A program made the position numbers and the translations under genes. DNA of 64,000 bases, taken from contig JAIXSE010000015.1 of assembly GCA_027484825.1 (NCBI GenBank), forward strand, positions 248,001-312,000, in the 5' to 3' direction. This document shows, in pieces, positions 46,356 through 59,026 of this stretch. This stretch comes from Rubrivivax sp. (GTDB lineage Bacteria > Pseudomonadota > Gammaproteobacteria > Burkholderiales > Burkholderiaceae_C). The notes beneath the pieces are model-generated. The model did no database searches. It was not told where the DNA came from and worked only from the letters and a program-made list of their open reading frames with translations. Positions within the stretch are counted from its first letter, which is position 1. Each line of letters starts with the position of its first letter.

Positions 46356-47846
46356 ATGACCCGACTCGCCGAAGCCCGCCTCTGGCCCCTGCTCGCGTTT
46401 GCGCTGCTGGTGGGCCTGCAGGCCGCCATCCTGATGGCGGCACTCGGCGGACTGTCCGAATCCCCGCGCTGGGCGCCGGTGGTGCCCTGGCTGGCCTTCG
46501 GGGCCCTGGCCTTCACGGTGCTGCTGGCCGTCGGCGTGATCGGCGGTCTGTCCCGGGCGCAGGCGCGGGCGCAGCGGGCCCAGCGCACGCTGGAGGAGGC
46601 CATCGACGCCCTGCCCGCCAGCGTGGAGATCTTCGACCATGAAGACCGACTGGTGGCCTACAACCGGCGGCTGGTGGAGATCTATCCGCACATGCTGCGG
46701 GCCTTTCAGCGACGCGCCACCTTCGAGGACCTGGTGCGGGAGTCGCTCGAGCGCGGCGGCATTCCCGAAGCGCGCGGGCGGGAAGACGAATGGCTGCGCG
46801 AGCGCAAGGAAAGCCGCGGCCGCCAGACCGCCCCGCTGTTGCAGCGGGTGCATGACGACATGTGGCTGCGCATCTTCGAATGCCGCACCCAGTCCGGCGG
46901 CATTGTGGGGGTGCGCATGGAGGTCACCGACCTCATCCATGAACAGCAGAGCCTGGCGGCCAGCCGGGCGCAGTTGCGCGCCACCATCGAGGCGGCGGGC
47001 AATGGCATCCTGACGCTGGATTCCGGCGGCCATGTTCTGGAGGTCAATCCCAGCACCGAGCAACTGTTCGGCTTCAGCGCCGCGGAACTGCAGGGGGTGC
47101 ACATCGGCATGCTGTTCGGCAGCACCGGCGATCTGATGCATCCGCAGGAACTGCTGGGCACGCCCCGCGAGTTGACGGCCCGGCACCGCAGCGGCGAGCG
47201 CCTGGCGTTGCAGCTGACGGTGGCGGAAGTGCGCACCGACACCATCCATCTGTATGTCTGCATCGTCACCGATTTCACCGAGCGACAGCGGCAGGAGGAG
47301 CGCCTGCGCCGCGCCAATGAATTGCTGGCCCGTCAATCGACCACCGATGGCCTGACCGGCGTGGGCAACCGCCGCCTGTTCGACCAGCTGCTGCAGCAGG
47401 AATGGCAGCGCGGCACCCGGTCGGGACGGCCGCTGGCGCTGGTGATGGTGGACATCGACCATTTCAAGCAATACAACGACCGCTACGGCCACGTTGCGGG
47501 CGACGACTGCCTGCGGCGCGTCGCCACACTGCTGCGCAGCTGCGTGGCACGCGGCAGCGAAGCGGTCTGCCGCTATGGCGGCGAGGAATTCGCCATGCTG
47601 CTGGTGGACACCGACCTGGTCGGTGCGCAGGTGGTGGCCCAGCGCTGCCTGGACAGCGTGCGTCTGGCGGCGATTGAACATGAAGGATCCCCGGTGCGGC
47701 GTTCGGTCAGCCTGTCCATCGGCGTGGCCACCTGCATTCCGGACACGGCCACACCGCCACAGCGGCTGATCGAGGCGGCCGACCGGGCGCTGTATGACGC
47801 CAAGCAGAGCGGGCGCGCGCGGCTGATCTGCCAGCAGATCGCCTGA
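46356..47846 (+). CDS. PAS-PAS-GGDEF diguanylate cyclase
   Basis: A 496-aa protein: two N-terminal membrane helices (~10-30 and ~44-66), a PAS-7-like domain ([22 protein letters not shown]), a second PAS domain ([23 protein letters not shown]) and a GGDEF domain with [14 protein letters not shown] and GGEEF at 408-412. The I-site position reads RGSE instead of RxxD, so feedback inhibition may be weak. It should make c-di-GMP in response to a PAS-sensed cue. Confidence 0.89.
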   Translation: MTRLAEARLWPLLAFALLVGLQAAILMAALGGLSESPRWAPVVPWLAFGALAFTVLLAVGVIGGLSRAQARAQRAQRTLEEAIDALPASVEIFDHEDRLVAYNRRLVEIYPHMLRAFQRRATFEDLVRESLERGGIPEARGREDEWLRERKESRGRQTAPLLQRVHDDMWLRIFECRTQSGGIVGVRMEVTDLIHEQQSLAASRAQLRATIEAAGNGILTLDSGGHVLEVNPSTEQLFGFSAAELQGVHIGMLFGSTGDLMHPQELLGTPRELTARHRSGERLALQLTVAEVRTDTIHLYVCIVTDFTERQRQEERLRRANELLARQSTTDGLTGVGNRRLFDQLLQQEWQRGTRSGRPLALVMVDIDHFKQYNDRYGHVAGDDCLRRVATLLRSCVARGSEAVCRYGGEEFAMLLVDTDLVGAQVVAQRCLDSVRLAAIEHEGSPVRRSVSLSIGVATCIPDTATPPQRLIEAADRALYDAKQSGRARLICQQIA

Positions 47847-47934
47847 AGCGGGCGGGGGGCGGGCGGGCGCGCAGGGCGCTGCCCAAAACCGCGCCATGAA
47901 CCCAGGCAGGGGCATCGGCGCGACAATCGGCCCC

Positions 47935-48477
47935 ATGCAAGACGCCATCGCCTTTCTCAAGCAGCAGATCCGCACCGTCCCCGACTGGCCGGAGCCGGGT
48001 GTGCAGTTTCGGGACATCACACCGCTGCTGGCCAACCCACGCGCCTTCCGGGTGCTGATCGACCAGTTCGTGCACCGCTACTTCGACAGCCGCCCGGATG
48101 TCATTGCGGGGCTGGATGCGCGCGGCTTCATCATCGGCTCGGTGCTGGCCTATGAGCTCAATGTCGGTTTTGTGCCCATCCGCAAGAAGGGCAAGCTGCC
48201 CTTCACCACGGTGCAGGAAACCTATGAGCTGGAATATGGCAGCGCGACGGTGGAGATGCACACCGATGCGGTCAAGGCCGGCGACCGGGTGCTGCTGATC
48301 GACGACCTGATCGCCACCGGCGGCACCATGCTGGCAGGCAAGCGGCTGCTGGAGCGGCTGGGGGCCACGGTCATCGAGGGCGCGGTGATTGTGGACCTGC
48401 CGGAGCTGGGCGGGTCCGCCAAGATTCGTGAGCAGGGGCTGCCGGTGTTTGCGCTGGTGGATTTCCAGGGGCACTGA
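47935..48477 (+). CDS. apt: Adenine phosphoribosyltransferase
   Basis: A 180-aa purine salvage enzyme making AMP from adenine and PRPP. The PRPP motif is [27 protein letters not shown] and [15 protein letters not shown] are family hallmarks. ATG 47935 gives the normal length; the upstream ATG at 47896 adds a low-complexity extension. Confidence 0.95.
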   Translation: MQDAIAFLKQQIRTVPDWPEPGVQFRDITPLLANPRAFRVLIDQFVHRYFDSRPDVIAGLDARGFIIGSVLAYELNVGFVPIRKKGKLPFTTVQETYELEYGSATVEMHTDAVKAGDRVLLIDDLIATGGTMLAGKRLLERLGATVIEGAVIVDLPELGGSAKIREQGLPVFALVDFQGH

Positions 48478-48565
48478 GCCAGCGGCCTTCCGCCTGCTGG
48501 GAGCGCGTCGGCTGGCGTCGCTGTGCTCCTCCAGCCAACACCGGGCCGCGCTGGCACCCGGAGGC

Positions 48566-49984
48566 TCACTTGCCGATGCAGAAGCGGCTGAAGATCTCGC
48601 CCAGCAGGTCGTCCGCCGTGAAGGCGCCGGTGATCTCGCCCAGCGCGTCATGCGCCAGCCGCAACTCTTCCGCCATCAGGTCCAGCGCAGCAGGTTCCTG
48701 AGCGGCTTGCTGCAAGGCCAGGTCCACATGCTCGCGCGTGCGGCGCAGCGCCTGCACATGGCGCTCACGGGCGATGAACAGGCCCTCCGGCACCGCATGC
48801 CAGCCCACCTGCTGGAGAAGGCGCTGGCGCAGCGTGTCCAGGCCCGCGCCGGTCTTGGCAGAGAGCCGAAGCACGCCGGCTCCGGCTCCGGCTCCGGCTC
48901 CAGCTTCGGTCTCTGTGGCGGTTCCGCCCTCGCCGAACACTGACGCATCCGCCTTGTTGTAGACCTGCAGAATGCGCGCCGGATCCACGCTGGACAGCCG
49001 CCCGCGGATCTCCGCGTCCTCGCGTTCGTAATCCGGCTGCCCCACGCGGGTCAGGTCATGGAGGAACAGCACAACGTCGGCATCGCGGATGGCGTCCCAG
49101 CTGCGGGCCACGCCGATGCGCTCCACTTCGTCGTCGGTGTCCCGCAGGCCGGCGGTGTCGCTGATGTGCAGCGGCACGCCTTCAATCTGGATGGTCTGGC
49201 TGAGCTTGTCGCGCGTCGTGCCGGGGATGGGGGTGACGATGGCCAGCTCCGCACCGGCCAGCGCATTGAGCAGTGAGCTCTTGCCCACATTGGGCTGGCC
49301 CGCCAGCACCACCTTGATGCCCTCGCGCAGGATGGCCCCCTGTTGGCTGCGATCGAGCAGCGCATCCAGACGCTCCAGCAGTCGGCGCAGCTTGCCCAGA
49401 GCGTCCGCTTGCTGCAGGAAGTCGATTTCTTCCTCGGGGAAGTCCAGCGTCGCCTCCACCAGCATGCGCAGCTGGATCAGCGCGTCCCGCAGTTGCCCCA
49501 CCTCCCCGCTGAGCGCGCCCGCCAATGCCCGGCCCGCGCTGCGGGCGGCCGCTTCGGTGCTGGCATCGATCAGGTCGGCCACGGCTTCCGCCTGGGCCAG
49601 GTCCAGCTTGCCATTCAGGAATGCGCGGCGGGTGAATTCACCGGGTTCGGCCAGGCGGACACGCAGGGACGGATCCGCCTCCAGGCAGCGGGCCAGCAGC
49701 AGTTGCAGCACCACCGGACCGCCGTGCGCCTGCAGCTCCAGCACATGCTCACCGGTGTAGCTGTGAGGCGCCGGAAACAGCAGGGCCAGGCCGTGATCGA
49801 TGGCCTCGCCCTGGGCGCTACGGAACGGGAGGTAGGTGGCTTCGCGCGGCTTGAGGGCGCGACCGCAGACAGCGGTCACCAGCGCGGAAAGGTCCTGAGG
49901 AGACGAGACGCGGACGATGCCCACCGCCCCTCGACCGGGCGCGGTGGCAATGGCGGCGATGGGGTCCTGGTGGCGAGACAGCAT
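48566..49984 (-). CDS. mnmE: tRNA modification GTPase MnmE
   Basis: A 472-aa GTPase that with MnmG installs the cmnm5 group on U34 of tRNAs. The N-terminal folate-binding domain has [12 protein letters not shown]; the G domain has [32 protein letters not shown] and NKAD; the C-terminus is the catalytic FCIGK. A (GGCTCC)4 microsatellite adds an Ala-Gly run after NKAD in the G domain. ATG 49984 fits the family; it is the leftward gene after yidC, separated by a terminator. Confidence 0.95.
   Translation of the reverse strand: MLSRHQDPIAAIATAPGRGAVGIVRVSSPQDLSALVTAVCGRALKPREATYLPFRSAQGEAIDHGLALLFPAPHSYTGEHVLELQAHGGPVVLQLLLARCLEADPSLRVRLAEPGEFTRRAFLNGKLDLAQAEAVADLIDASTEAAARSAGRALAGALSGEVGQLRDALIQLRMLVEATLDFPEEEIDFLQQADALGKLRRLLERLDALLDRSQQGAILREGIKVVLAGQPNVGKSSLLNALAGAELAIVTPIPGTTRDKLSQTIQIEGVPLHISDTAGLRDTDDEVERIGVARSWDAIRDADVVLFLHDLTRVGQPDYEREDAEIRGRLSSVDPARILQVYNKADASVFGEGGTATETEAGAGAGAGAGVLRLSAKTGAGLDTLRQRLLQQVGWHAVPEGLFIARERHVQALRRTREHVDLALQQAAQEPAALDLMAEELRLAHDALGEITGAFTADDLLGEIFSRFCIGK
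48878..48901. repeat. Hexanucleotide microsatellite in mnmE
   Basis: Four perfect GGCTCC units plus a degenerate fifth encode an (Ala-Gly)n run in a surface loop of the MnmE G domain. The unit keeps the frame. Confidence 0.9.
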
Positions 49985-50136
49985 GGCTGCATTGTCTCGC
50001 ACCGGACCTGCGAATATGGCGCGGGGCAGGGCGGGTGGTGTTGCTCGTGCTTCACCACCGCGCACCTCCGGTTCCCTGGATTCCCGACCGAGGGAAGCGA
50101 GCCCCGCAAGCCTGCATTAAGCGCCTGTGCGCGGAC

Positions 50137-50164
50137 GAAAAAAAGCCCCCGTCCTGCGGGGGCT
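50137..50164 (-). terminator. Rho-independent terminator after yidC
   Basis: On the minus strand AGCCCCCG-CAGGA-CGGGGGCT is followed by seven Ts. It separates the rpmH-yidC operon from mnmE. Confidence 0.93.
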
Positions 50165-50186
50165 CCGTGTGCACGCGCTTTCAGCG

Positions 50187-51881
50187 TTAATTGTTCACAC
50201 CCAGCTGTTTGTTGATCATCCATTGCTGGGCGATCGACAGCAGGTTGTTGACGAAGTAGTACAGCGTCAGACCGGCCGGGAAGAAGAAGAACATGACGCT
50301 GAAGGCGATGGGCATGATCCACATCATCTTGGCCTGCACCGGGTCGGTCGGCTGCGGGTTCAGCCACACCTGCAGCAGGCTGGTGGCGGTCATCAGCAGC
50401 GGCAGCGGGCCCAGCGGCGCATTCAGCAGGGGAATGGTCCCGAAGAACGCATCCGGACGCGACAGGTCATGCACCCACAGGATCCAGGGTGCGCCGCGCA
50501 TTTCCACGCTGGACAGCAGCACCCAGTACAGCGCCAGGAACACCGGCATCTGCAGCAGGATCGGCAGGCAGGAGCCCAGCGGATTGATCTTCTCTTCGCG
50601 ATAGAGACGCATCATTTCCTGCTGCTGCTGCTGAGGCTTGTCTTTGTAGCGCTCGCGCAGTTCCTGAATGCGGGGGTTGATGGCCTTCATCTTGGCCATG
50701 CTGCGATAAGCCTTGGCATTCAGACCGTAGAAGGCCACCTTCAGCAGCACCACCACGCCCACGATCGCCCAGCCCCAGTTGCCCAGGATCTTGTGCAGCT
50801 GGTCCATCAGCCAGAACAGCGGCTTGGCCAGGATGGTGAACATGCCGTAGTCCTTGACCCGCTCGAAGCCGGGGGCCAATTGCTCCAGACGCTTTTCTTC
50901 CTGCGGGCCCACATACAGCAGGCTGTCGAGCTTGCCGGTGGCGCCGGGAGCGATGGCCGGGAAGGCGCTGACCATGGACAGCGTCACCAGCTTGCTCGGG
51001 GACTCGCTCACGTCAAAGGCCCGGGCACCCGGTTCGTTGCGCAGCCAGGCGCCCACGAAATAGTGCTGGACCATGGCGATCCAGCCATCATCCGCACGGC
51101 GTTCGTAGTCGGCCTTGTTGTCCTTGAGCTTGTCGAACGGCACCTTCTGCAGCTTGCCCTTGTCGGTGTAGACCGTCGGGCCGGTGAAGGAGCTCGGCGC
51201 CATCGACGGGCCGGTGTGTTCGACATGGTCGTCACGCACCAGCCAGACCGACAGCTCCGGCGTCACCGGCGCGGTGCCGACGTTGGTCACCTCATGCTGG
51301 ACGTCGATGGCGTAGTCGCCACGCTTGAAGGTGTAGACCTTGGCCAGCTTGACGCCGCCCATCGGTGCGGACTCGAGGCGCAGGGTCAGCGTGTTGGCGC
51401 CTTCCTTGAGTTCACGAGGCCCATCGACCAGGCTCAGCACGGTCTGGTGGTTGGGTGCACCGGCGACATTGCGCAGGGCGGTCTGGGCGCTGTATTGACG
51501 CAGCGGGTCCAGCACCACCACGTGGCCGCTGGGGTCCTTCTCGTCCAGGTGCTTGAGCAGCTCCACCCGCACGAGCGCGCCGCCGCGGGTGTCCACGGTG
51601 GCCTTGACGACGTCGGTCGTGATGGTCACCAGTTCGCTCTTCACCGGTGCCGGCGCGGACGCGGCGTCTGCGGCCGCCACAGCGGCAGCCCCTGAAGCGG
51701 CGGTGGCCGGGAGCGTGGCGCCGGGTACGGCGGAGGCGGGCGTGCCCGGAACGCTGGCCGTCTTGGCCGGCGCGGGGCCGAACATCGACGCATGGCCGTT
51801 GTGCCGTTGCCAGCCGTCCCACAGCAGGACCAGCGACATGGTGAACACCACCCACAAGATGGTGCGGCGTATATCAGTCAT
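50187..51881 (-). CDS. yidC: Membrane protein insertase YidC
   Basis: A 564-aa Oxa1/YidC protein. N-terminal helix (TILWVVFTMSLVLLWDGW), an Ala/Pro-rich linker, a large periplasmic beta domain, and the C-terminal insertase core (LHKILGNWGWAIVGVVVLLK; NPLGSCLPILLQMPVFLALYW; LNPQPTDPVQAKMMWIMP). It inserts proteins with SecYEG or alone. Its ATG overlaps the yidD stop (ATGA). Confidence 0.96.
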   Translation of the reverse strand: MTDIRRTILWVVFTMSLVLLWDGWQRHNGHASMFGPAPAKTASVPGTPASAVPGATLPATAASGAAAVAAADAASAPAPVKSELVTITTDVVKATVDTRGGALVRVELLKHLDEKDPSGHVVVLDPLRQYSAQTALRNVAGAPNHQTVLSLVDGPRELKEGANTLTLRLESAPMGGVKLAKVYTFKRGDYAIDVQHEVTNVGTAPVTPELSVWLVRDDHVEHTGPSMAPSSFTGPTVYTDKGKLQKVPFDKLKDNKADYERRADDGWIAMVQHYFVGAWLRNEPGARAFDVSESPSKLVTLSMVSAFPAIAPGATGKLDSLLYVGPQEEKRLEQLAPGFERVKDYGMFTILAKPLFWLMDQLHKILGNWGWAIVGVVVLLKVAFYGLNAKAYRSMAKMKAINPRIQELRERYKDKPQQQQQEMMRLYREEKINPLGSCLPILLQMPVFLALYWVLLSSVEMRGAPWILWVHDLSRPDAFFGTIPLLNAPLGPLPLLMTATSLLQVWLNPQPTDPVQAKMMWIMPIAFSVMFFFFPAGLTLYYFVNNLLSIAQQWMINKQLGVNN

Positions 51882-52192
51882 GGGGAAGCTTTTGATTTGG
51901 CGGTTGAAGAGGCTCGACCATCCTTGCGCCGAGCAAGGAAGGTGAAGAGACGGGGCGGATTGTCAGGCACGGGATCATGCCCGCCCGGACAGAACGGATT
52001 GCAGCGCAGGATGCGGGCCGCCGCGAGGTAGGTGCCCGCCGCCGCGCCATGCTGGCGCAGGGCCTGCATGCCGTAGTTGGAGCAGCTGGGCGAATAGCGG
52101 CAGCCGGCGCGCAGCCAGGGGCTGAACAGCAGCTGGTAGGCACGCACCAGCCCCATGAGCACACGGGTCGGCAGACTGGGTCGTGAGGTCAT
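51878..52192 (-). CDS. yidD: Membrane protein insertion efficiency factor YidD
   Basis: A 104-aa protein with the family core YQLLFSPWLRAGCRYSPSCSNY and RILRCNPFCPGGHDPVP. It is a peripheral inner-membrane factor aiding YidC. ATG 52192 fits; it lies between rnpA and yidC as in most proteobacteria. Confidence 0.94.
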   Translation of the reverse strand: MTSRPSLPTRVLMGLVRAYQLLFSPWLRAGCRYSPSCSNYGMQALRQHGAAAGTYLAAARILRCNPFCPGGHDPVPDNPPRLFTFLARRKDGRASSTAKSKASP

Positions 52193-52221
52193 GGGTGGGT
52201 CCTGCATTCAGCCGTCAACCG

Positions 52222-52809
52222 TCAGCCGGCGCTGGCCGGTGTCGGCGCGTCGGAGGCAGTGGCGGGCGGCGGCTTGCTGCGGTCGGTCCGGCTGCTGCCC
52301 GATGCGCTGCCGCCGGCGGCGATCTTGCGGATCAGGAACTGCAGCTCTTCCCGCGCAGCTGCCCGCAGCGCATCGGAGGACGCGCTGGGAAACTGCTTGC
52401 GGTCGAACGGCAGGCGCAGCCGCACCACCCACAAGCCGGGAGGCAAGGTGGGGAGCGTGCCGAACACTTGGCGGATCTGCCGCTTCAGCAGGGTGCGGGT
52501 GACGGCCCGTCGCGCATGGCGCTTGGGCACCACATACCCGAGCCAGGCGGCTGCGGGAACGTGGGACACCGCGTCATCCACAAGCTGTGGATGAATCTGC
52601 GCATCACCTGTGGACAAGTCCGCCTTTCCTGTGGATGCATCTGTGGATGACCCTACAACGGGCTCCGCAGTGGACAACTTGGGAAGACGGCGTGCCGGCT
52701 GCGAAGGACTCGCGGCCAGGTGATGAACGGCGAAATGGGGGCTGCGAGCGCGGCTGGGGGTTCCCAGCACACGCTCGAAATCGGCCGATCGAACGATGCG
52801 GCCGGTCAC
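52222..52809 (-). CDS. rnpA: Ribonuclease P protein component with internal insertion
   Basis: RnpA is the protein subunit of RNase P that matures tRNA 5' ends. GRIVRSADFERVLGTPSRARS and the RNR-like core GYVVPKRHARRAVTRTLLKRQIRQVF identify it. Between them is an unusual insert of ~55 residues (PSQPARRLPKL...VDDAVSHV) and a Ser/Pro-rich C-terminal tail, making 195 aa against ~120 in E. coli. The start is taken as GTG 52809, one residue before TGRIVRS; no ATG is available. The insert's DNA holds a cluster of DnaA-box-like nonamers. Confidence 0.88.
   Translation of the reverse strand: MTGRIVRSADFERVLGTPSRARSPHFAVHHLAASPSQPARRLPKLSTAEPVVGSSTDASTGKADLSTGDAQIHPQLVDDAVSHVPAAAWLGYVVPKRHARRAVTRTLLKRQIRQVFGTLPTLPPGLWVVRLRLPFDRKQFPSASSDALRAAAREELQFLIRKIAAGGSASGSSRTDRSKPPPATASDAPTPASAG
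52574..52650. promoter_or_regulatory. Cluster of DnaA-box-like nonamers inside rnpA
   Basis: TCATCCACA at 52574, then TGTGGATGA (52586), TGTGGACAA (52609), TGTGGATGC (52630) and TGTGGATGA (52642): five near-consensus sites in 77 bp; four in one orientation, one reversed. A weaker AGTGGACAA follows at 52669. The consensus is TTATNCACA/TGTGNATAA. Confidence 0.7.
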
Positions 52810-52870
52810 GGCTTGGTCGGACTGAAGAAGACGCGACGTGTCGAGACGATCAGGCAGAGCCCGATCTGCC

Positions 52871-53005
52871 TCAGACGGCCAGGCGCTTGCGGCCCTTGGC
52901 GCGACGTGCAGCGATGACGGCGCGGCCACCGCGGGTCTTCATGCGAACCAGGAAGCCGTGGGTACGGGCGCGACGGGTCTTGGAGCCTTGGTAAGTGCGT
53001 TTCAT
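52871..53005 (-). CDS. rpmH: 50S ribosomal protein L34
   Basis: A 44-aa basic protein too short for most gene callers: it starts [20 protein letters not shown] and ends GRKRLAV. This matches L34 over its full length. GAGGT lies 5 bp before the ATG. It heads the leftward rpmH-rnpA-yidD-yidC operon. Confidence 0.98.
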   Translation of the reverse strand: MKRTYQGSKTRRARTHGFLVRMKTRGGRAVIAARRAKGRKRLAV

Positions 53006-53388
53006 GGTGAACCTCTATCGAAATGCCGGAAATGTCGGACTTGACGGTGGGGACTGTCGGACACCGACAGCGGCATCAGGGACATCGCTGCTTGCCGCCA
53101 GCAGCACCCAGGACTCTGAAGTCAAGGGATGCCTCAATGCCAGTGGACAAGCGGCGGCGCGCGCCCGTCAAAGATGTCGATTGCAGCTGCGCGGTATGCA
53201 GTCAAAGACTGCCCCTGGCACTGCCGCAACGCTTAACCCTCTGGGGTAGATGCCTACAAAAAGCTAGTTCTCAAATTTCTGGAAAGGCCCACGAACAAAC
53301 GTCCGGGCGTCCGGAAAACCCGCGATTACAGCAAAGATTCCGGCGCCGGTCAACGTGCGGGATTGTGCGAGCGGGGGAATACCTGATC

Positions 53389-53417
53389 TTGACCCTGCCA
53401 AAAATTCTGTGGATAAC
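53389..53417 (+). promoter_or_regulatory. dnaA promoter overlapped by a DnaA box
   Basis: TTGACC (53389-53394) and GATAAC (53412-53417) are exactly 17 bp apart, ~60 bp before dnaA. The perfect DnaA box TGTGGATAA (53408-53416) covers the -10, implying autorepression. Confidence 0.75.
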
Positions 53418-53467
53418 CCGGACTTGGCGGCCCCTCGTCGGTACAATCCGGCCGCTCGAAGAATAAG

Positions 53468-53476
53468 TTTTCCACA
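53468..53476 (+). promoter_or_regulatory. DnaA box abutting the dnaA start codon
   Basis: TTTTCCACA, one mismatch from consensus, ends at the base before the dnaA ATG, inside the 5' leader. Confidence 0.6.
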
Positions 53477-55042
53477 ATGAGCGCAGACGTGTCTGAGGTG
53501 ACTTTGTGGCAGCGCGTCTGTGAACGCCTGGCCACCGAGCTGCCTGAACAGCAATTCAACACCTGGATCCGGCCGCTGCCCGCAGCCGAAGTGATCCACC
53601 TCCAGGAAGGGAATGGCGAAGACGCCGTCCTGGTGTCCCTGCGCGTGCCCAACCGCTTCAAGCTGGACTGGATCCGCAGCCAGTATGCCGGCCGCATCGA
53701 GATGATCCTGGGCGAGCTGGCGGGCAAGACGGCGCGACTGGAGCTGTCCCTGGCGCCGCGCGAGACCATCGCCCCCCTGCCGCGCAACAGCGCCCCCACC
53801 ACCTCCATGGGCCAGGTGCTGCAGCAGCACGGCCTGCGCAGCGGTCCCTCCGCGGCCGCGGCTGCAGCGGCTGCCGCCTCCGATGCAGCCGCGGCTGGCA
53901 GCGCCGGTGCCCGTGCATCGGCCCCCGCCGCCGCCAAGCCGGCAGCCCCGGTCACGGCCGCCAGCCTGATCGCCAATGCGCCGCCGCCCGGCCCGGCGCA
54001 GACGCTGCCGCCCAGCGCCACCCGTCATCGCATCAACACCAGCCTGACCTTCGACACGCTGGTGCCGGGTCGTGCCAACCAGATGGCCCGCACCGCCGCC
54101 CTGCATGTGGCCGGCGCCCCCGGGCAGATGTACAACCCGCTGTTCATCTACGGCGGCGTGGGCCTGGGCAAGACTCACCTGATCCACGCCGTGGGCAATG
54201 CGCTGCTCAAGGACCGTCCGGACGCCCGCGTCCTGTACCTGCATGCCGAGCAGTTCATCTCGGATGTGGTGAAGAACTACCAGCGCAAGACCTTCGACGA
54301 ACTCAAGGCCAAGTACCACTCGCTGGACCTGCTGCTGATCGACGATGTGCAGTTCTTCGCCGGCAAGGACCGCACGCAGGAAGAGTTCTTCAACGCCTTC
54401 GAGGCGCTGCTGGCCAAGCGGGCCCACATCATCATGACCAGCGACACCTACCCCAAGGGGCTGGTGGATATCGATGAGCGCCTGACCAGCCGCTTCGACG
54501 CCGGGCTGACGGTGGCCATCGAGCCGCCGGAGCTGGAAATGCGGGTGGCCATTCTGATCAAGAAGGCGGAGGCCGAAAGCGCCCCCATGCCGGAGGACGT
54601 GGCCTTCTTCATCGCCAAGAATGTGCGCGCCAACGTCCGGGAACTGGAAGGTGCCCTGCGCAAGGTGTTGGCCTACAGCCGCTTTTCGCACAAGGAAATC
54701 AACATCCAGTTGGCCCGGGAGGCGCTGAAGGACCTGTTGTCGATCCAGAACCGGCAGATTTCCGTGGAGAACATCCAGAAGACGGTGGCCGACTTCTACA
54801 AGATCAAGGTCGCCGACATGTACTCCAAGAAGCGCCCGGCCAGCATCGCGCGGCCCCGTCAGATCGCGATGTACCTGGCCAAGGAGCTCACTCAGAAGAG
54901 CCTTCCGGAGATCGGCGAACTCTTCGGCGGCCGCGATCACACGACGGTGCTGCATGCCGTGCGCAAGATCGGCGGCGAGCGCCAGAAGAACACCGAGTTG
55001 AACCAGCAGTTGCATGTGCTGGAGCAGACGCTCAAGGGATGA
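53477..55042 (+). CDS. dnaA: Chromosomal replication initiator DnaA
   Basis: A 521-aa initiator. Domain I ([21 protein letters not shown]), a long Ala/Pro-rich linker (~100-175), AAA+ domain with Walker [14 protein letters not shown] and Walker [10 protein letters not shown], and the C-terminal DNA-binding signature [14 protein letters not shown]. It opens oriC and starts replication. A DnaA box in its promoter suggests feedback control. Confidence 0.98.
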   Translation: MSADVSEVTLWQRVCERLATELPEQQFNTWIRPLPAAEVIHLQEGNGEDAVLVSLRVPNRFKLDWIRSQYAGRIEMILGELAGKTARLELSLAPRETIAPLPRNSAPTTSMGQVLQQHGLRSGPSAAAAAAAAASDAAAAGSAGARASAPAAAKPAAPVTAASLIANAPPPGPAQTLPPSATRHRINTSLTFDTLVPGRANQMARTAALHVAGAPGQMYNPLFIYGGVGLGKTHLIHAVGNALLKDRPDARVLYLHAEQFISDVVKNYQRKTFDELKAKYHSLDLLLIDDVQFFAGKDRTQEEFFNAFEALLAKRAHIIMTSDTYPKGLVDIDERLTSRFDAGLTVAIEPPELEMRVAILIKKAEAESAPMPEDVAFFIAKNVRANVRELEGALRKVLAYSRFSHKEINIQLAREALKDLLSIQNRQISVENIQKTVADFYKIKVADMYSKKRPASIARPRQIAMYLAKELTQKSLPEIGELFGGRDHTTVLHAVRKIGGERQKNTELNQQLHVLEQTLKG

Positions 55043-55259
55043 CGAAAAAACGCTCCGTCATCAGCGAAAATAGCGCGTTTGCCAGAGTGGCGGCGGCCGG
55101 GCAGGCCGGCGCCGCACCCCGATTTCCGGTGCTGGCCAGTGGTTCTGGCCGGTGGTTCTGGCCAGTTTTAGCTGGGTGGGACCCGCCTGCAGGTGGATGG
55201 ATGCCTGACAGGCCCGAACGACGGAACGAGCGAACAGCCAACAGTGGAGAGAGGTTGAC

Positions 55260-56384
55260 ATGATCGTGTTGAAAGCCAGCCAGGACAAAGTGCTTGCCGC
55301 GTTGCAGGCGGTGTCCGGCATCGTGGAGCGGCGCCATACCCTGCCCATCCTGGCCAATGTGCTGCTCCGCAAGCAGGGCTCGCAGGTGGAACTGACCACC
55401 AGCGACCTGGAAATCCAGGTGCGCACCACGGTCGAATTCGATGGGGATGAAGGCGACTTCACCTCCACCATCGGCGCCCGCAAGCTGATCGACATCCTGC
55501 GGTCCATGCCGTCGGACCAGACCGTCAGCCTGACTTCCAACCAGAACAAGATGACGCTGCAGGGCGGCAAGAGCCGCTTCACCCTGCAGACTCTGCCGGC
55601 GGAAGACTTCCCGCTGGTGCAGGAGGCGGCCGACTTCGGCCCGGCCTTCAGCGTCCCGCAAAAGACCCTGAAGACCCTGATCAACCAGGTGCACTTCGCC
55701 ATGGCGGTGCACGACATCCGCTACTACCTCAACGGCATCCTGTTCGTTGCTGAAGGCAAGTCGCTGACGCTGGTGGCCACGGACGGTCACCGCCTCGCGC
55801 TGGCACAGGCCGAGCTGGACACCGAAATGCCCAAGCAGGAAGTCATCCTGCCCCGCAAGACGGTGCTGGAGCTGATGCGTCTGCTCAAGGACGGCGGCAA
55901 GGGCGAGGAAGAAGAGCAGCCGATCGAGATGCGCTTTGCCGGCAACCAGGCCAAGTTCAGCTTCAGCGGCATGGAGTTCGTGACCAAGCTGGTCGAGGGC
56001 AAGTTCCCGGACTACAACCGCGTCATTCCGAAGAACCACCGCTTCCACGTCATCCTGGGCCGTCAGCAGCTGCTGGCCGCGCTGCAGCGTGCCGCCATCC
56101 TGACCAGCGAGAAGTTCAAGGCCGTGCGCCTGGCCTTCGAGCCGGGCCTGCTGTCGATTGCCTCCAGCAATGCCGAACAGGAAGAGGCCAAGGAAGAAAT
56201 CGAGATCGACTACGGCGGTGACCAGATCGAAACCGGCTTCAATGTGACCTACCTGATGGATGTGCTGGCCAACATGGGTCAGGACATGGTGCGGGTGGAC
56301 CTGAACGACAGCTCCTCCAGCGCCCTGATCAGCATCCCTGATCAGACCGGCTTCAAGTATGTCGTGATGCCGATGCGGATCTGA
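55260..56384 (+). CDS. dnaN: DNA polymerase III beta sliding clamp
   Basis: A 374-aa clamp with three repeated domains; MIVLKASQDKVLAALQAVSG, RRHTLPILANVL and VTYLMDVLANM are typical, and the C-terminal VVMPMRI binds partners. A short acidic insert (GKGEEEEQ) sits in a loop of domain two. The 217-bp gap after dnaA contains direct repeats of GGTTCTGGCC and could hold a separate promoter. Confidence 0.98.
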   Translation: MIVLKASQDKVLAALQAVSGIVERRHTLPILANVLLRKQGSQVELTTSDLEIQVRTTVEFDGDEGDFTSTIGARKLIDILRSMPSDQTVSLTSNQNKMTLQGGKSRFTLQTLPAEDFPLVQEAADFGPAFSVPQKTLKTLINQVHFAMAVHDIRYYLNGILFVAEGKSLTLVATDGHRLALAQAELDTEMPKQEVILPRKTVLELMRLLKDGGKGEEEEQPIEMRFAGNQAKFSFSGMEFVTKLVEGKFPDYNRVIPKNHRFHVILGRQQLLAALQRAAILTSEKFKAVRLAFEPGLLSIASSNAEQEEAKEEIEIDYGGDQIETGFNVTYLMDVLANMGQDMVRVDLNDSSSSALISIPDQTGFKYVVMPMRI

Positions 56385-56388
56385 CCTC

Positions 56389-59026
<2,638 letters not shown>

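Larger units (their letters stand above)
52570..53476. other. Putative chromosomal replication origin (oriC) region
   Basis: The rpmH-dnaA spacer (53006-53476) plus the rnpA box cluster form the likely origin. Supporting signs: perfect DnaA box TGTGGATAA at 53408, TTTTCCACA at 53468, an AT-rich stretch around 53260-53290 that could unwind, a CTGTCGG-ACA-CCGACAG inverted repeat at 53054-53070 and TGTCGGAC repeated at about 53032 and 53055. Gene orientation diverges here, as usual for oriC. Confidence 0.75.
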
